Made by a program: the position numbers and the translations under genes. From positions 1 through 35,492 of IMG/VR virus record IMGVR_UViG_3300042307_001466: a stretch of 35,492 bases of DNA; one strand, given 5' to 3'. This stretch comes from a virus. The notes under the pieces were generated by a model. It saw only the letters and a list, made by a program, of their open reading frames with translations, made no database searches and had not been told where the DNA came from. Below are positions 19,014 to 28,200 of the stretch, piece by piece; the first letter of the stretch is position 1, and the number at the start of each line of letters is the position of its first letter.

Positions 19014-19517
19014 TTACACCGTCGGAATGCGAATGAATGACCCGCAGAAGGAGAGGCTGCGCAGTTTGTCGTAACAGCCGTCCCCGTCGCGGGAGCCGGC
19101 GGCGTTGGTGTTGCCCTCGATGGTGTGGACCATGCCGCGACCGGCAAACCCGGCGACGATGCCGATGTGTGAGAGCCGCGGGAGAAATATCACGATGTCT
19201 CCGCGCTCGGGGAGGTAGGTTGTGGAGGTGTTGGGGAACACGATGCAGCCGGCCTGCCGCGCCCAGGGTAACCAATCGCGGACGGCGGCAAACCTGGGAG
19301 GGACGCGCAAACGGATTGCGGCGCTTTGGCGGTCGGCCTCCTGCACGCAGTAACTTGCGAACGCGGAACACCACGGCTCGCGGTTTTTGCCGCCGTCCGG
19401 GTAGTTTGTGGCAGCCCAGAATTTGTCGATCCCGGCAAAACGGTTGGGCGTGGTCTCCCGAAGCCCGATGTGTTTGGCGGCGATGTCGGCGATGATTGCG
19501 CGCGGGTTGCGGCTCAT
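19014..19517 (-). CDS. Endolysin with CHAP-type cysteine peptidase/amidase fold
   Basis: 167 aa from ATG 19517, overlapping the DUF1353 stop (ATGA). Degrades peptidoglycan at the end of infection. The CHAP-like catalytic set is visible: Cys50 in EPWCSAFASYCV, His117 in LSHIGIVAGF, and Glu134/Asn136 in HTIEGNTN. The RGDIVIFLP strand (106-113) before the His is typical. No signal peptide or separate cell-wall-binding domain, so it depends on the holin for access. A same-frame extension upstream to 19661 is Arg/Cys-rich shadow of the neighbouring gene. Last gene of the late operon, followed by a terminator. Confidence 0.85.
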   Translation of the reverse strand: MSRNPRAIIADIAAKHIGLRETTPNRFAGIDKFWAATNYPDGGKNREPWCSAFASYCVQEADRQSAAIRLRVPPRFAAVRDWLPWARQAGCIVFPNTSTTYLPERGDIVIFLPRLSHIGIVAGFAGRGMVHTIEGNTNAAGSRDGDGCYDKLRSLSFCGSFIRIPTV

Positions 19518-19993
19518 ACCACGGCCCCGAGTTTGGCGTTGCGCGTCGATTGGTTTGCCCAGGCAACCCCGCCCGCGATGCGGAGAGCACGATAAACGGT
19601 TGCGATTTTCCACCGTGGCGCGCCCACAACCTCCATCTGCTCGGCAAGCACGGCGTCGCACTGCTGGCGCGTGAGCACACGCCCGGGCATCTCCCCGCGC
19701 ATGGAATAGAGAAAATCATGGGCAAACGCCGGGTAGAGAATGTCCGGGTCGGAGTTATCGAGCAGCGCCCACACGGGCCGGGGAACGCTGGCGCCGTCGG
19801 TGAGAAACCCGTCGGGGATAACGAAACGCCCGGCGATCGCGGAACAACAAGTGAGGTCGCGGAGAAACTCGCCCCACCAACGAAGGGGCAGGCCTTTGGC
19901 GAGCATCTCCGCCCGGGGCAACTCGCGAACAATTGCGCTGGATTGGAAGCCGATCATTTTATCCGCCGCAGAGGGTGCAGGGTTGGCATTCAT
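19514..19993 (-). CDS. DUF1353-family phage protein
   Basis: 159 aa from ATG 19993. The hallmark is FVIPDGFLTDGASVPRPVWALLDNSDPDILYPAFAHDFLY (57-96): beta strand plus FxTDxASxP, then HDxLY. Such proteins sit in phage lysis cassettes next to endolysins; the biochemical role is unproven. The remaining C-terminal helix (LTRQQCDAVLAEQMEVVGAPRWKIATVYRALRIAGG) matches the usual family end. It overlaps the upstream small zinc-binding protein gene by 35 nt and the endolysin by 4 nt. Start chosen because the upstream frame shadows that neighbour. Confidence 0.85.
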   Translation of the reverse strand: MNANPAPSAADKMIGFQSSAIVRELPRAEMLAKGLPLRWWGEFLRDLTCCSAIAGRFVIPDGFLTDGASVPRPVWALLDNSDPDILYPAFAHDFLYSMRGEMPGRVLTRQQCDAVLAEQMEVVGAPRWKIATVYRALRIAGGVAWANQSTRNAKLGAVV

Positions 19994-20186
19994 CGGGGTT
20001 TCCCCAGCGCCCCCCGCGTGTGTTCCGGAACCAACGACACGCCCGGTTGTGCCGGATGCCGCTGCTGGAGATCCAATGAGCCGTGGGCGTGGGCGTGGGC
20101 GTGGGTTTGGAGGTGAGGCTCCGCGTGGTGTTGGCTGTTGCCCAAAAGAGCGCGAGGGAGGCGAGCCACGGGACACATCGGCGCAT
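19959..20186 (-). CDS. Small secreted protein with Ada-like zinc-binding module
   Basis: 75 aa. Signal-peptide-like start (MRRCVPWLASLALFWATA), then a (TP)4 linker encoded by a GTGGGC tandem repeat (about 20083-20106), then HWISSSGIRHNRACRWFRNTRG and ECQPCTLCGG. His46, Cys50, Cys67, Cys70 and Cys73 would make a zinc site reminiscent of the metal-binding domain of Ada. I recall related H..CR.(F/Y)...C..CGG modules in small secreted proteins of Verrucomicrobiota and Planctomycetota, which supports that host guess. It occupies the position where spanin genes lie in other phages. Function unknown. Overlaps DUF1353 by 35 nt. Confidence 0.7.
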   Translation of the reverse strand: MRRCVPWLASLALFWATANTTRSLTSKPTPTPTPTAHWISSSGIRHNRACRWFRNTRGGRWGNPDECQPCTLCGG

Positions 20187-20189
20187 GGG

Positions 20190-20468
20190 TCAGCCAAGTT
20201 TTTCAAGCACACGCTCCATGACGTGTTTGGTCTGCCCCACCACGTCGGCCATGCGTTCCGCCAGCTCCCGATACTGCGCCGCGTGTTGGTCCTGCTTGGA
20301 CTCCAGTGCTGCGATCCGTTCGTCTCGCTTGGCCCCGATCTGGAGCCGCTCTGCATCGCGTTTTTCGTCCCGTTTCCACAGAGCGATGACGGCCAGCGCC
20401 AGGAGCACACTAGGCCCGCCGGATGACAAAAGATTCATGAAGTTGGCGTCAGGCATCGTGTCAGGCAT
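20190..20468 (-). CDS. Holin-like or spanin-like membrane protein
   Basis: 92 aa from ATG 20468 (MPDTMPDANFMNLLSSGGP); an ATG at 20456 would remove a near-duplicate MPD. One membrane span (SVLLALAVIALW, about 15-31), then a long charged coiled coil (KRDEKRDAERLQIGAKRDER...MERVLEKLG). An N-terminal anchor plus coiled coil fits either a class III holin-like protein or an i-spanin (Rz-like). It lies upstream of endolysin in the lysis cassette, but without a second spanin gene the holin reading is slightly preferred. Overlaps the preceding gene by 8 nt. Confidence 0.6.
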   Translation of the reverse strand: MPDTMPDANFMNLLSSGGPSVLLALAVIALWKRDEKRDAERLQIGAKRDERIAALESKQDQHAAQYRELAERMADVVGQTKHVMERVLEKLG

Positions 20469-20784
20469 CGCGCTCGAGTTGTTTGGCCCGGATGATGGCG
20501 AGCAGCCCGTTGACCACTTCCCCCAGCGTGACGCTTTCCCCGGAGAGTTCCCCGGTGCCGTAATCGCGCAGAGGGTAACTCTGGGCCAGTGACGCCGGAT
20601 CAAACGAGACGCTGAACTGATGCTTGTTGGTGGGTGCCTCCAGTGTCAGCACCTGACCGCCGGCCACGATGTTTTGGGTTTCGTAGAGAGTCACATCGGC
20701 GCCGGTGGCGCGGTAGTCGATGGCGATGCCACTCACGCGCGTATAGGGCAGGCCGAGCGCTGGGTTGTAGTTGCGCCCGGACAT
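20461..20784 (-). CDS. Hypothetical late protein, 107 aa
   Basis: Begins MSGRNYNPALGLPYTRVSGIA; beta-rich core IDYRATGADVTLYETQNIVAGGQVLTLEAPTNKHQFSVSFDPASL; C-terminal LGEVVNGLLAIIRAKQLERDA helix. The regular alternating strands with a turn at GG suggest a virion-associated beta-sandwich or baseplate/tail-needle-like accessory. No known family. Starts one base inside the preceding stop (TGATG). The upstream extension in the same frame is Arg/Gly-rich shadow. Confidence 0.7.
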   Translation of the reverse strand: MSGRNYNPALGLPYTRVSGIAIDYRATGADVTLYETQNIVAGGQVLTLEAPTNKHQFSVSFDPASLAQSYPLRDYGTGELSGESVTLGEVVNGLLAIIRAKQLERDA

Positions 20785-20996
20785 CAGAGGGTGATGGGTT
20801 GCCCGACGATCTGCGAGCCCACGAGGCACACGTCTTCGTTCTCCCAAGTGTCCGCCCCGCGATCGGCGGCCGCCGCGTAAAGCAACGACTCGGCCACGGT
20901 GAACGGGACCACAACCGGGTTGTCTTGCACCAGCAGCATACACTGGCAGGTGACGGATCCGGTTGGGTATGAAATGGCGATGGATATGAGTTTCAT
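20784..20996 (-). CDS. Hypothetical late protein, 70 aa
   Basis: MKLISIAISYPTGSVTCQCM opens a beta-rich small protein (VVVPFTVAESLLYAAAADRG, then CLVGSQIVGQPITL). The first ten residues are hydrophobic but not a clear signal peptide. It is placed between the 729-aa structural protein and the 107-aa protein, co-directional with both and overlapping the latter by one base, so a minor virion or chaperone role is plausible. No Shine-Dalgarno is visible. Confidence 0.65.
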   Translation of the reverse strand: MKLISIAISYPTGSVTCQCMLLVQDNPVVVPFTVAESLLYAAAADRGADTWENEDVCLVGSQIVGQPITL

Positions 20997-21005
20997 GAGT
21001 GATTA

Positions 21006-23195
21006 TTAGGGAGCGGTATACCCTTGGAAGTTGGCGCGGACGGTGCCGGCTGCGGAAAGGTTGGCGTTGAGCGCGGTGGCGGCGGTCGTCGTGAGTTCGG
21101 TCGGGAACTCGAAGGCCACCGGGATGTTTACCGGTAGCGGTAACCTCCAGCGTTCGGTAGCACCGTCGAGGAGGATGAGATCCACGGCGGCGGCGCCGGT
21201 GTTAATCGCCTGCACCGCAGTCAAATGCCGTTTGATGCCGGCGGCGCCAGCGGTTTGGATTGGGGCGGCCGTCGTGGACGTCAGGGCCAGCGATGCGTTG
21301 AAGCCGGCTTCGGGCAGGGCGTAAGGTTTCACGATGCCCGCACCGATCATGGTGCCCATCCAACCCACGCTGTCGCCTGCGGCTGACATCGCCGTGATGT
21401 TGGCGCTGGATGCCCTGAGACCGGCTGTGACAGGGTTACCGATCGCGGAGTCCACCGCCACGGTGCCAGCGGCTGTGACGGTGCCCGAAGAAACGGTCAC
21501 GGCCCCAGAAACAGGCACCGAGCTGGCAGCATCTCCCGAGGGGCGCGGCAACATTTCCACGCGCTGCCGTTCAAACTCAGTTGGCCGCAAATACGAGACC
21601 CGCATCGTGGTGCGTTTGATGACCGCCCCTCCGCAGTTGACCAAGGCCAAATCCGGCACCGTCGGCGAAGATCCGGGGACGTTGATCAGTGTGAGGTTGG
21701 TCGTCGCAAGGTTAGCCACCTTCCAAGTGCCGTCAATTCCGATGCTGGTTAGGCCGTTGACGGCATCCCGCGCGCCGAGCACTTCCACTTCGTCCCCAAT
21801 CACCAAGCCGGCCCAAGTAGCCGAACCCACGAGAACGACCTGGTGTTGGCCGTCTGCCAAGGTGGTTTTGACCGCCGATTGGATCGACTGCGAGACTGCG
21901 CCCGGCACGGGGCACGCCGCGTTGACCTTCGCGATATAGCCGCCGAAACTGGTGTTGGTGGCAGAGGTTCCCCACACCACGGTAAACGTGGTTGGGTCAA
22001 CGACCGTAACCGCTGCGGGCGTGGTCAGCGCGGGATAAAACCCGGTGCCGGTATCCCGCACGCCATAACCCACAACTAAATCGCCCGTAACTAAACCGTG
22101 CGGCGATGCAGTAACCACGGTTGCCGTCGTCGAGCCCGCTTTGCTCACCGTCACGACCTGCGCGGAAGGGACCGTCAGCGAAGGCTCGTTCCGCGCTTTC
22201 AATCGCACACGGTAACTTTTTACCGGGTTCGGCACGACCTGCGTGCGCGTTACGCGGGGATTGCTGGCGGCGATGGAGTCAACCAGGGCATCCGACCACT
22301 GGAGCCGATCCTCCAGCAGCGTCAGCCGGTATTCGTTGGTTGGCGTAAAGCTATACGTGTAGGGCGAGCTGGCCACCAGCGGAACGCTGGCGGTGGTGCC
22401 CACCGTGGTTGCCTGCCGTGCGTTGAGCGCGTTGCCGGATCCCGATGCAAACGGGAGCGCGTCCCCGGCAGAAGCTCGGGCATAAGTGAACCCGAGCGTG
22501 GCGGTCGAGCTTTCAAAATGCAGCGAAGTCCCGTTCCTGCGGCTGGAAAGCGCAGGCCGGAAATACACAAACCCTTTTACCCCTGCCGGATTGGTCACGG
22601 TCTGTGACGGGATCGTGGAGTTCGGACCGCCGGTGGCCGTAAACTGTGTGGGGCTGGCGATCGCCGCCACAACGAGTGACGGGTAATTTACTATTGCGTT
22701 CGAGCACCCCCGGATCCCAATGCGTTTCCCTGGAACCAGGTTGTGCGGGAGCACGGTGTCCACGGTCAGCGTGGTGGTGGTCTGCGAAATCGCGGAAATC
22801 TCCATGTCCGCCACCGCCGGGATCTCGTCCACGTCGATGAACTCCACGGAACAATCCTGACCCCATGTGTTCTGACTCAGGTGCAGTCCCACAGCCAGGT
22901 CAAACGGCATGGAGAACGTATCCACCGTATCGACAAACGTTTCGGTGCCGGCGGTCAGCGGGCTCAGGGAGATTGCAAGGTAAGACGCTCCGAGGGCGTT
23001 GCCGTCGACGGCCACGATGTCGCCCGGGGCTTTGGTCTCGGTCCACTCCGGCGAGGGCCAAGATTCAAACGTCTCGCGGAAGGGCGTCTCGACGTTCCCC
23101 GTCATGAGGGCGCCGTGTTCGTTGGTCAGCAGGTCGTGGGGCGTCTGGTCGGCGCTGCGACCGGAGACAACGTTGTAAGAGCGGGGTGCGGGCAT
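21006..23195 (-). CDS. Beta-rich structural (tail-associated) protein, 729 aa
   Basis: The N-terminus MPAPRSYNVVSGRSADQTPHD is followed by long Ser/Thr/Val/Gly-rich beta segments. A short pattern recurs: PHNLVPGKRIGIRG (about 150-163), SPHGLVTGDLVVGYGVRDTG and ATWAGLVIGDEVEVLGARDA, the (H)GLxxGDxVxVxGxxD turn often seen in phage tail-fiber or baseplate repeats. The C-terminal 180 residues (VSGAVTVSSGTVTAAGTVAVD...) look like a trimeric-fiber low-complexity stalk, ending in a compact domain (GIKRHLTAVQAINTGAAAVDLILLDG) common at the ends of phage structural proteins. Between tailspike and lysis genes; probably part of the tail or receptor apparatus. Exact role unknown. Confidence 0.7.
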   Translation of the reverse strand: MPAPRSYNVVSGRSADQTPHDLLTNEHGALMTGNVETPFRETFESWPSPEWTETKAPGDIVAVDGNALGASYLAISLSPLTAGTETFVDTVDTFSMPFDLAVGLHLSQNTWGQDCSVEFIDVDEIPAVADMEISAISQTTTTLTVDTVLPHNLVPGKRIGIRGCSNAIVNYPSLVVAAIASPTQFTATGGPNSTIPSQTVTNPAGVKGFVYFRPALSSRRNGTSLHFESSTATLGFTYARASAGDALPFASGSGNALNARQATTVGTTASVPLVASSPYTYSFTPTNEYRLTLLEDRLQWSDALVDSIAASNPRVTRTQVVPNPVKSYRVRLKARNEPSLTVPSAQVVTVSKAGSTTATVVTASPHGLVTGDLVVGYGVRDTGTGFYPALTTPAAVTVVDPTTFTVVWGTSATNTSFGGYIAKVNAACPVPGAVSQSIQSAVKTTLADGQHQVVLVGSATWAGLVIGDEVEVLGARDAVNGLTSIGIDGTWKVANLATTNLTLINVPGSSPTVPDLALVNCGGAVIKRTTMRVSYLRPTEFERQRVEMLPRPSGDAASSVPVSGAVTVSSGTVTAAGTVAVDSAIGNPVTAGLRASSANITAMSAAGDSVGWMGTMIGAGIVKPYALPEAGFNASLALTSTTAAPIQTAGAAGIKRHLTAVQAINTGAAAVDLILLDGATERWRLPLPVNIPVAFEFPTELTTTAATALNANLSAAGTVRANFQGYTAP

Positions 23196-23213
23196 AAGGG
23201 TTTAAGCGAAAGT

Positions 23214-25148
23214 TCAGTTGTTTTTGATCGAGGCCTGCCACGTAAACAGGTAGTTATTAGGCACAGCCGTTAACGTCCTGACGGTAAAGCTGCTGCTGGT
23301 AATTGAGCTGCTGTCGATAAAGAGGTTGTTCGTGCCAGTGTTTACTGTGGGAGAAATAGAGAGGTTATCCACCAGCGGGGCTTCAGCGAGGCCATGCGCG
23401 ATCACCACAGAAGTGTTGCCCGTGGTAATCGTGCCCACTCCTGACGAGCGGGTGGAATAGCCGTGGTTTCCTGAAATGGTCTTACTATTCCCTGACCCCC
23501 CGTCGTAGATGCCAGCGAGTGTGTTTCCTGCCACGTCCACCCCGATTATCGAGTATCCGTCGGAGCTTCCCGAATTCACCAAAACTCCATAAGCCTGGCT
23601 TTGAGGAAAAACGATTGCTGCGCCAATTTTCCCGCCTTGGATTGAAAAATTACTTACGCCGGCTTGTATGTCGACTCCCGCCGCAGCGCCGAAAGAAGAT
23701 TGGGAGTTGCCGGAAATCAAGGGGTCCGAGAACCGCACATTGTTTCCCGCAATAATGAGAGCGCCTTGTTGACGGTTATTTAGCGCTTTGTGCTGATCAA
23801 AAATGATGCCGTCCAAAACCGAGGCGGGGGATTTCTGCACCAAAACACCGCGGTCGTTTGAGGAGGTCCAACAGCCGTTAAAAAACACGCCTCGAACACT
23901 GCCTGTCCCGGTGGGGCTTATTACCACGCCCGGCCCCGCCCCCAGATCAAAGGCCGTGTTGTTGACAAATAACCAGCTGATCACCTGACCGCTGTCCGGA
24001 GATACCACCATGCCCGAGCCGCACTGAATAAAGTCGCTGTCTGTGCACCAGATGGCTTGGCTCTGAAACAATCTCAGACCGGCTAACGGTTGGGATAACG
24101 CGGGGTTGTCCGCAACCACTCGGGCAATCATTGTGTCATTCCCGCCTGCAATATCAATAACGACGCCCGTGCTGGGGGTGGTGTTGATGGCTTCGCAGTC
24201 GCTGATCCACGTAATGACCGCGTTGGCTTTGATTGCGATCGGGTTGAATTGAGAATTAAACCGGCAAGACTTGACGGCGTTTCCGCGCACAGCAGCGGTG
24301 ACAGCAACCGTAGAGCCGCTTGTTCGGTAGGTTGGCGACTGAAAACTCATTGATTCCACTCCGCTGTAGTCACTACTCAGCGCCACCGCGTCGTAGCCGC
24401 TGCCGATCACCGTGATTTTTGTGATCTCAATACCGGCACCAATTAACATCGCCCCAGTGGTGTTAAGGATGCTGGACGTGATGGCGAAATTACCGGCAGG
24501 GAAGGTTACCCGTTTTCCGGTATTAACGGCCGCCTGAATCGCCGCCGTGTCATCCGTTACACCGTCGCCGGCGGCTCCGAAGTCTTTGACGTTGACGGCG
24601 TCGGCAAACCGGTCGCTCAGGAACCGGGCCTGCGTGCTGCCCGTGGCTGTGATCGGGCCGGTCGCCAACACGGGCAACTCCTGCCAAGAGGGCGGCTGGT
24701 TGGACGCCGCCGAAAGAACAAATTGTTGCGTGCCGGTGGGGCTTGGGATCGGGGAGAGCGGCGTGGCCTCGGTCCCCCGAATGCAATTGGTGATCCGGCG
24801 CTCCAACTGCTGCGTGATGGTCGTCAGCTTGTCCAGGGCCCGCTCATGGCTGGCGGCGGGGAATGAGTCGTTTTCGGCGTAGCTCGTCGTCTGCGTGGCT
24901 GGCACTTCCCGATAGATCGTGAGCGTGCTGGTCGCTGGCACTGCGACCGCCGTGCGCACGGTGCCGCCGTTGGGGTCGCCCGCTCCGTTGTGGTTGGTCA
25001 GTGTGACCACCGTTTCAACGCCCGCGGCGGTTTTGGCAATGGCGTTGAGGTGCGCGTTTTCCTCGAAATAAAACGGCACGGCGTAGGCCGTCACCAGTGA
25101 GTTGTTTCCAGTGTAAACAATGCGGGATGTGGCGGATGAAACACTCAC
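23214..25148 (-). CDS. Tailspike/tail fiber with T7-like anchor and pectate-lyase-type beta-helix
   Basis: 644 aa. N-terminal 150 residues (SRIVYTGNNSLVTAYAVPFYF..., then SFPAASHERALDKLTTITQQLERRI) match the T7 gp17-type virion-attachment domain. After a linker, NVKDFGAAGDGVTDDTAAIQAAV (about 186-208) is the classic opening of phage pectate-lyase-superfamily beta-helix spikes, followed by about 350 residues of short parallel strands with many N/G turns, and a small C-terminal cap. Likely binds and possibly cleaves a host surface polysaccharide; the active site is not identifiable by eye. The DNA is visibly less GC-rich over 23.2-24.5 kb than its neighbours, suggesting exchange. Starts with GTG at 25148; the only Shine-Dalgarno-like AAGGAA lies in the loop of the palindrome 16 nt upstream. 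Confidence 0.88.
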   Translation of the reverse strand: MSVSSATSRIVYTGNNSLVTAYAVPFYFEENAHLNAIAKTAAGVETVVTLTNHNGAGDPNGGTVRTAVAVPATSTLTIYREVPATQTTSYAENDSFPAASHERALDKLTTITQQLERRITNCIRGTEATPLSPIPSPTGTQQFVLSAASNQPPSWQELPVLATGPITATGSTQARFLSDRFADAVNVKDFGAAGDGVTDDTAAIQAAVNTGKRVTFPAGNFAITSSILNTTGAMLIGAGIEITKITVIGSGYDAVALSSDYSGVESMSFQSPTYRTSGSTVAVTAAVRGNAVKSCRFNSQFNPIAIKANAVITWISDCEAINTTPSTGVVIDIAGGNDTMIARVVADNPALSQPLAGLRLFQSQAIWCTDSDFIQCGSGMVVSPDSGQVISWLFVNNTAFDLGAGPGVVISPTGTGSVRGVFFNGCWTSSNDRGVLVQKSPASVLDGIIFDQHKALNNRQQGALIIAGNNVRFSDPLISGNSQSSFGAAAGVDIQAGVSNFSIQGGKIGAAIVFPQSQAYGVLVNSGSSDGYSIIGVDVAGNTLAGIYDGGSGNSKTISGNHGYSTRSSGVGTITTGNTSVVIAHGLAEAPLVDNLSISPTVNTGTNNLFIDSSSITSSSFTVRTLTAVPNNYLFTWQASIKNN

Positions 25149-25155
25149 GAAAACG

Positions 25156-25178
25156 TTTTTACGTTCCTTGCGTAAAAA
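25156..25178 (-). repeat. 23-nt palindrome, copy B
   Basis: TTTTTACG-N7-CGTAAAAA, matching the palindrome at 3717-3739; on the minus strand the loops are CAAGGAA here and CAAAACA there, so 20 of 23 positions agree. Located between the ejection-protein stop and the tailspike GTG, 7 nt upstream of the start codon. It includes the only AAGGAA ribosome-site candidate for the tailspike gene within its loop. Confidence 0.8.
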
Positions 25179-25223
25179 GTCACTGGTTTCTTCAAGTCTT
25201 TTTCATCCGACTCACCGGCTTTT

Positions 25224-28200
25224 TCACGGCTCTTCCGAGTCGGTCATGTTTTGCAAAAGCTTGGCTGCGTCGGTCGCTGTGTGGGTGAGCACCGAAAGCG
25301 CGGCGGCGTTGTCGGAGAAGAGCCCCATGGCAGAAAGAACGGTGTCGAAATCCTTGAGCACATCCACCGCCGACTGGTCTTTGGTGAGCAGATCCTCGAC
25401 CGCGTGAATCCCCTGTTTGCCCTTCGCGAGCAGCGATCCGCCGTCGCCCATCACAGCGCTGAATCCCGGGATGCCGTTGAGCGGCCCGGTGAGTGCCGCC
25501 AAGACAAGCCGTTCAATGCTCCATTTGCGTTCGTCGTCGTCGCCTTTCATCTCGCGCCACAGGTTTTTCAGGACCTGGGTGAACAGTCCGCCCACGACAA
25601 ACGTGAGGAACCCCGTCTTGACCATGCGCGAGACGTTGCCGCTGCCCATGGCCCACGCGGTGAGCGCGACCTTTTGCCGGGCCTCGCTCGCAAACGACCA
25701 CACGAGCCGGGCCATGGGATGCGTGGCGGTGAGTTCCGCAAGCGAACGGTTTGCGCCCCGAGTGGGTTGCGCGACGGTCTCGGTGTCCCGGGCTGCTTCG
25801 GCGTGTGCGAACGCCTCGGCATCGGGCCCGGTCAATCCCATCGCGGCGGCATTGCCCCGGTGGTAATCGAGCAAGATCGCGTAGGTGCCAGCGGTAAATA
25901 AACCGTCCGCCCCGCTGATGAGGCGGCCCACATTTCGGGCGGCGTATTTGATTGCGTTGGGGCTGCTGGCTGCGCCCAGTGCCTGCATGGCTTGCTGGAC
26001 AATGGCGGGCTGCTGGCTGATGCGCCGTTGGATGAACTGGGAGTTGAGCGCGTCGGACCAACTGAGATTCCCCGAGAGCAGTTTGGAGAGTCGCAACATG
26101 TAAGAGCCCACGGGCATCTTGACCGAGGCGGCTGCCAACTGCGTGGCCTGCACCATGAGCACGGAGGCCCGGCCAAAGAGCGCGATCTGGGAGCCGCGGC
26201 CGATCATGCGGCCCATGGTTTTCCCCACTTCGAGACCGGCGGCGGCATCGCGCACCCCGCCCTGGGCGAAGTAATCGAGCCAGCTACGCAAGACGGCGGC
26301 GGCTTCCGGTCCGGCCTTGGCTTTGGCGGCGTTGGTAACGTCGCGGTTTGCAAGCACCGCCTGCATGTCCACGGCGACATCATAATAAGCGGCCCAGTGA
26401 TCGAGCATCTTGCGGTGCGCGATGAACACGCTCAGGGCGTCCCGGAAATCGGGCTCGGCCACGGCGGTAAACGACCGGGACCGCAAAGAGCCCGGGGTGA
26501 GGATGGATCCGGAAACCACGCTGCCCGAAAGCGGATCGACCACTTCGCCCGCTTTAGCCTGCTGCGGGGTAAGCGAGAGCGGGGAATAGTTTTCGTGCTG
26601 CGGGAGGGCGATCCCGTGGCGCTTCTGGTAAAGGGCGCTCAGGGGGGCGTGTTCGGCGTCGTATTGCGTGCGGAGCCAGCCCAGCACCTTGAGCGCCTCG
26701 GGGGAAAGCGCGTTGGTGATCTGGTCCACAAACGCCTGATCGTAATTCCACGGGCCAGCCGGGCGCCCGTTTTCGTCCAGTGGCCCGGTCATGTGGCGTC
26801 GTCCGTCCTCTTGGCTCCACATGAGGATTGCGGTGATGCCCTCAAGCTCCGAAAATTTCCCGGCCTTTGTGTCGATGGACTTTTGGGCCATCCGAAACCG
26901 GAGTTTTTCGCCGCTGAGCTCGGTGCCAGCCAGTTGGGTGAAGAGGTCGTTGATGTCGCGGCTGACTTTCTCCGTGGCGTCCTCGCGTTGGTTGGATGCC
27001 TCGCGTTCCCGTTGGAGGAACTCGGTGGCGGTGGTGGAGTTTTTGCCGAAGACGTACTGCAGGACCTCGGAGAAAGAGGAGAGGTTGAGGAGCAGGCTGC
27101 GGCTTTTGCCCACCACGGACGCGGCGGCTTGTTCTGCGGCCACACGCTCCTGACGCAACCCGGTTTTGCCGGTGTCGGCGACCAACGCAACGCGGGCGTC
27201 TTTCCGGTTCTCTTGAAGCTGGAGTTGCTGGAATTTCCAACGGGCCCAGCCTTCGCTTCCCACCATTTTGACGGCGGCAATGGCTGAGACCAACCGGGCG
27301 GCGTCGGCGTTTTTGATGTCGCCCAGGAGGGGCAGCATGTCGCGGATGCGCCCGTATTTGATGGCGTCCTCGGGGGTTGTGTTGGGGTCGTTGGCGAGCG
27401 CGTCGAACTTGGCCACCTCGGCGGCGATTTGGATGCCGTCGAGCTCCATGGCGGCTTCTACGGTGTCGAGGATCTGCTGGGCTTCCGCGCCGATTTTGCC
27501 CTTGGGTTTTTTACCTTCCTCGCGTTTGGGCCGGTAGGAGTCCAACACGCGGTCCAACTGGGCGCGGTATTCTTTGCGGAGGGTCTTTTCCAGCTCGCGC
27601 TCCAGGCGGTCGATCCGGTCTGCGAAGAACGAGGCGCGGCCCCGGTCGGTCTTGATCTCGGCGAGCTGGACGAATCCGCCCACTTTGCCCCGGACCTCGG
27701 CGGGGAACGCGGAGAGGATGGCGTTGTATTCGGCCAGCGACTGAATGAGCCGGGTGCGCAGTTGGGTTTGGCCGGTGGTCTGAGCCAGCGCGGCGGCCAA
27801 AGCGCGATCGGCTGCGGCCCGTTTGGAGGCGAACCCGAGGCGGACGCCGTTCTGCGCCTGTTTGGTGGTTGCGGCCTGCGTGGCGGCGGCTTCCTCGGTG
27901 GCGAGTCGCTCCAAGGTGGCGGCGTGCGCGTCTTTGGCGGCTTGGATCTGTTCGGCGTTGGGGCGGGTGTCCTTGGGTTCTGCGCTGGCCTCGGCCCGGA
28001 TTTGTGCGACGAGCGCGGAGAGTTTCTTTTTGGCGTTCTCGTAGATGGTGACGCGCGCGGTGGGGTTGCGCTTGAGGGCGTCCATCTGCGCGGCAAGCCG
28101 CTCGGCGTAGTCGGCGGGGCGGAGGGAGAAGGAGGAGCCGCTGACTGCATCGGCTGCTGGGGCCTGGCCTGTGCTCACCGCTTGCCCGTTTTCTTCGAGG

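Noticed and set aside
17941-19932. Long minus-strand open frame (663 codons) across int, endolysin and DUF1353 genes
   Set aside because: Antisense to the integrase and out of frame with two well-supported genes; Arg/Pro-rich without motifs.
22209-22224. CGGTAA-N4-TTACCG inverted repeat as an operator
   Set aside because: Lies deep inside the coding region of the 729-aa protein and is unrelated to the 23-nt palindromes; probably chance.
25992-27287. Plus-strand open frame (431 codons)
   Set aside because: Antisense to the ejection protein gene; low-complexity product and no ribosome site.
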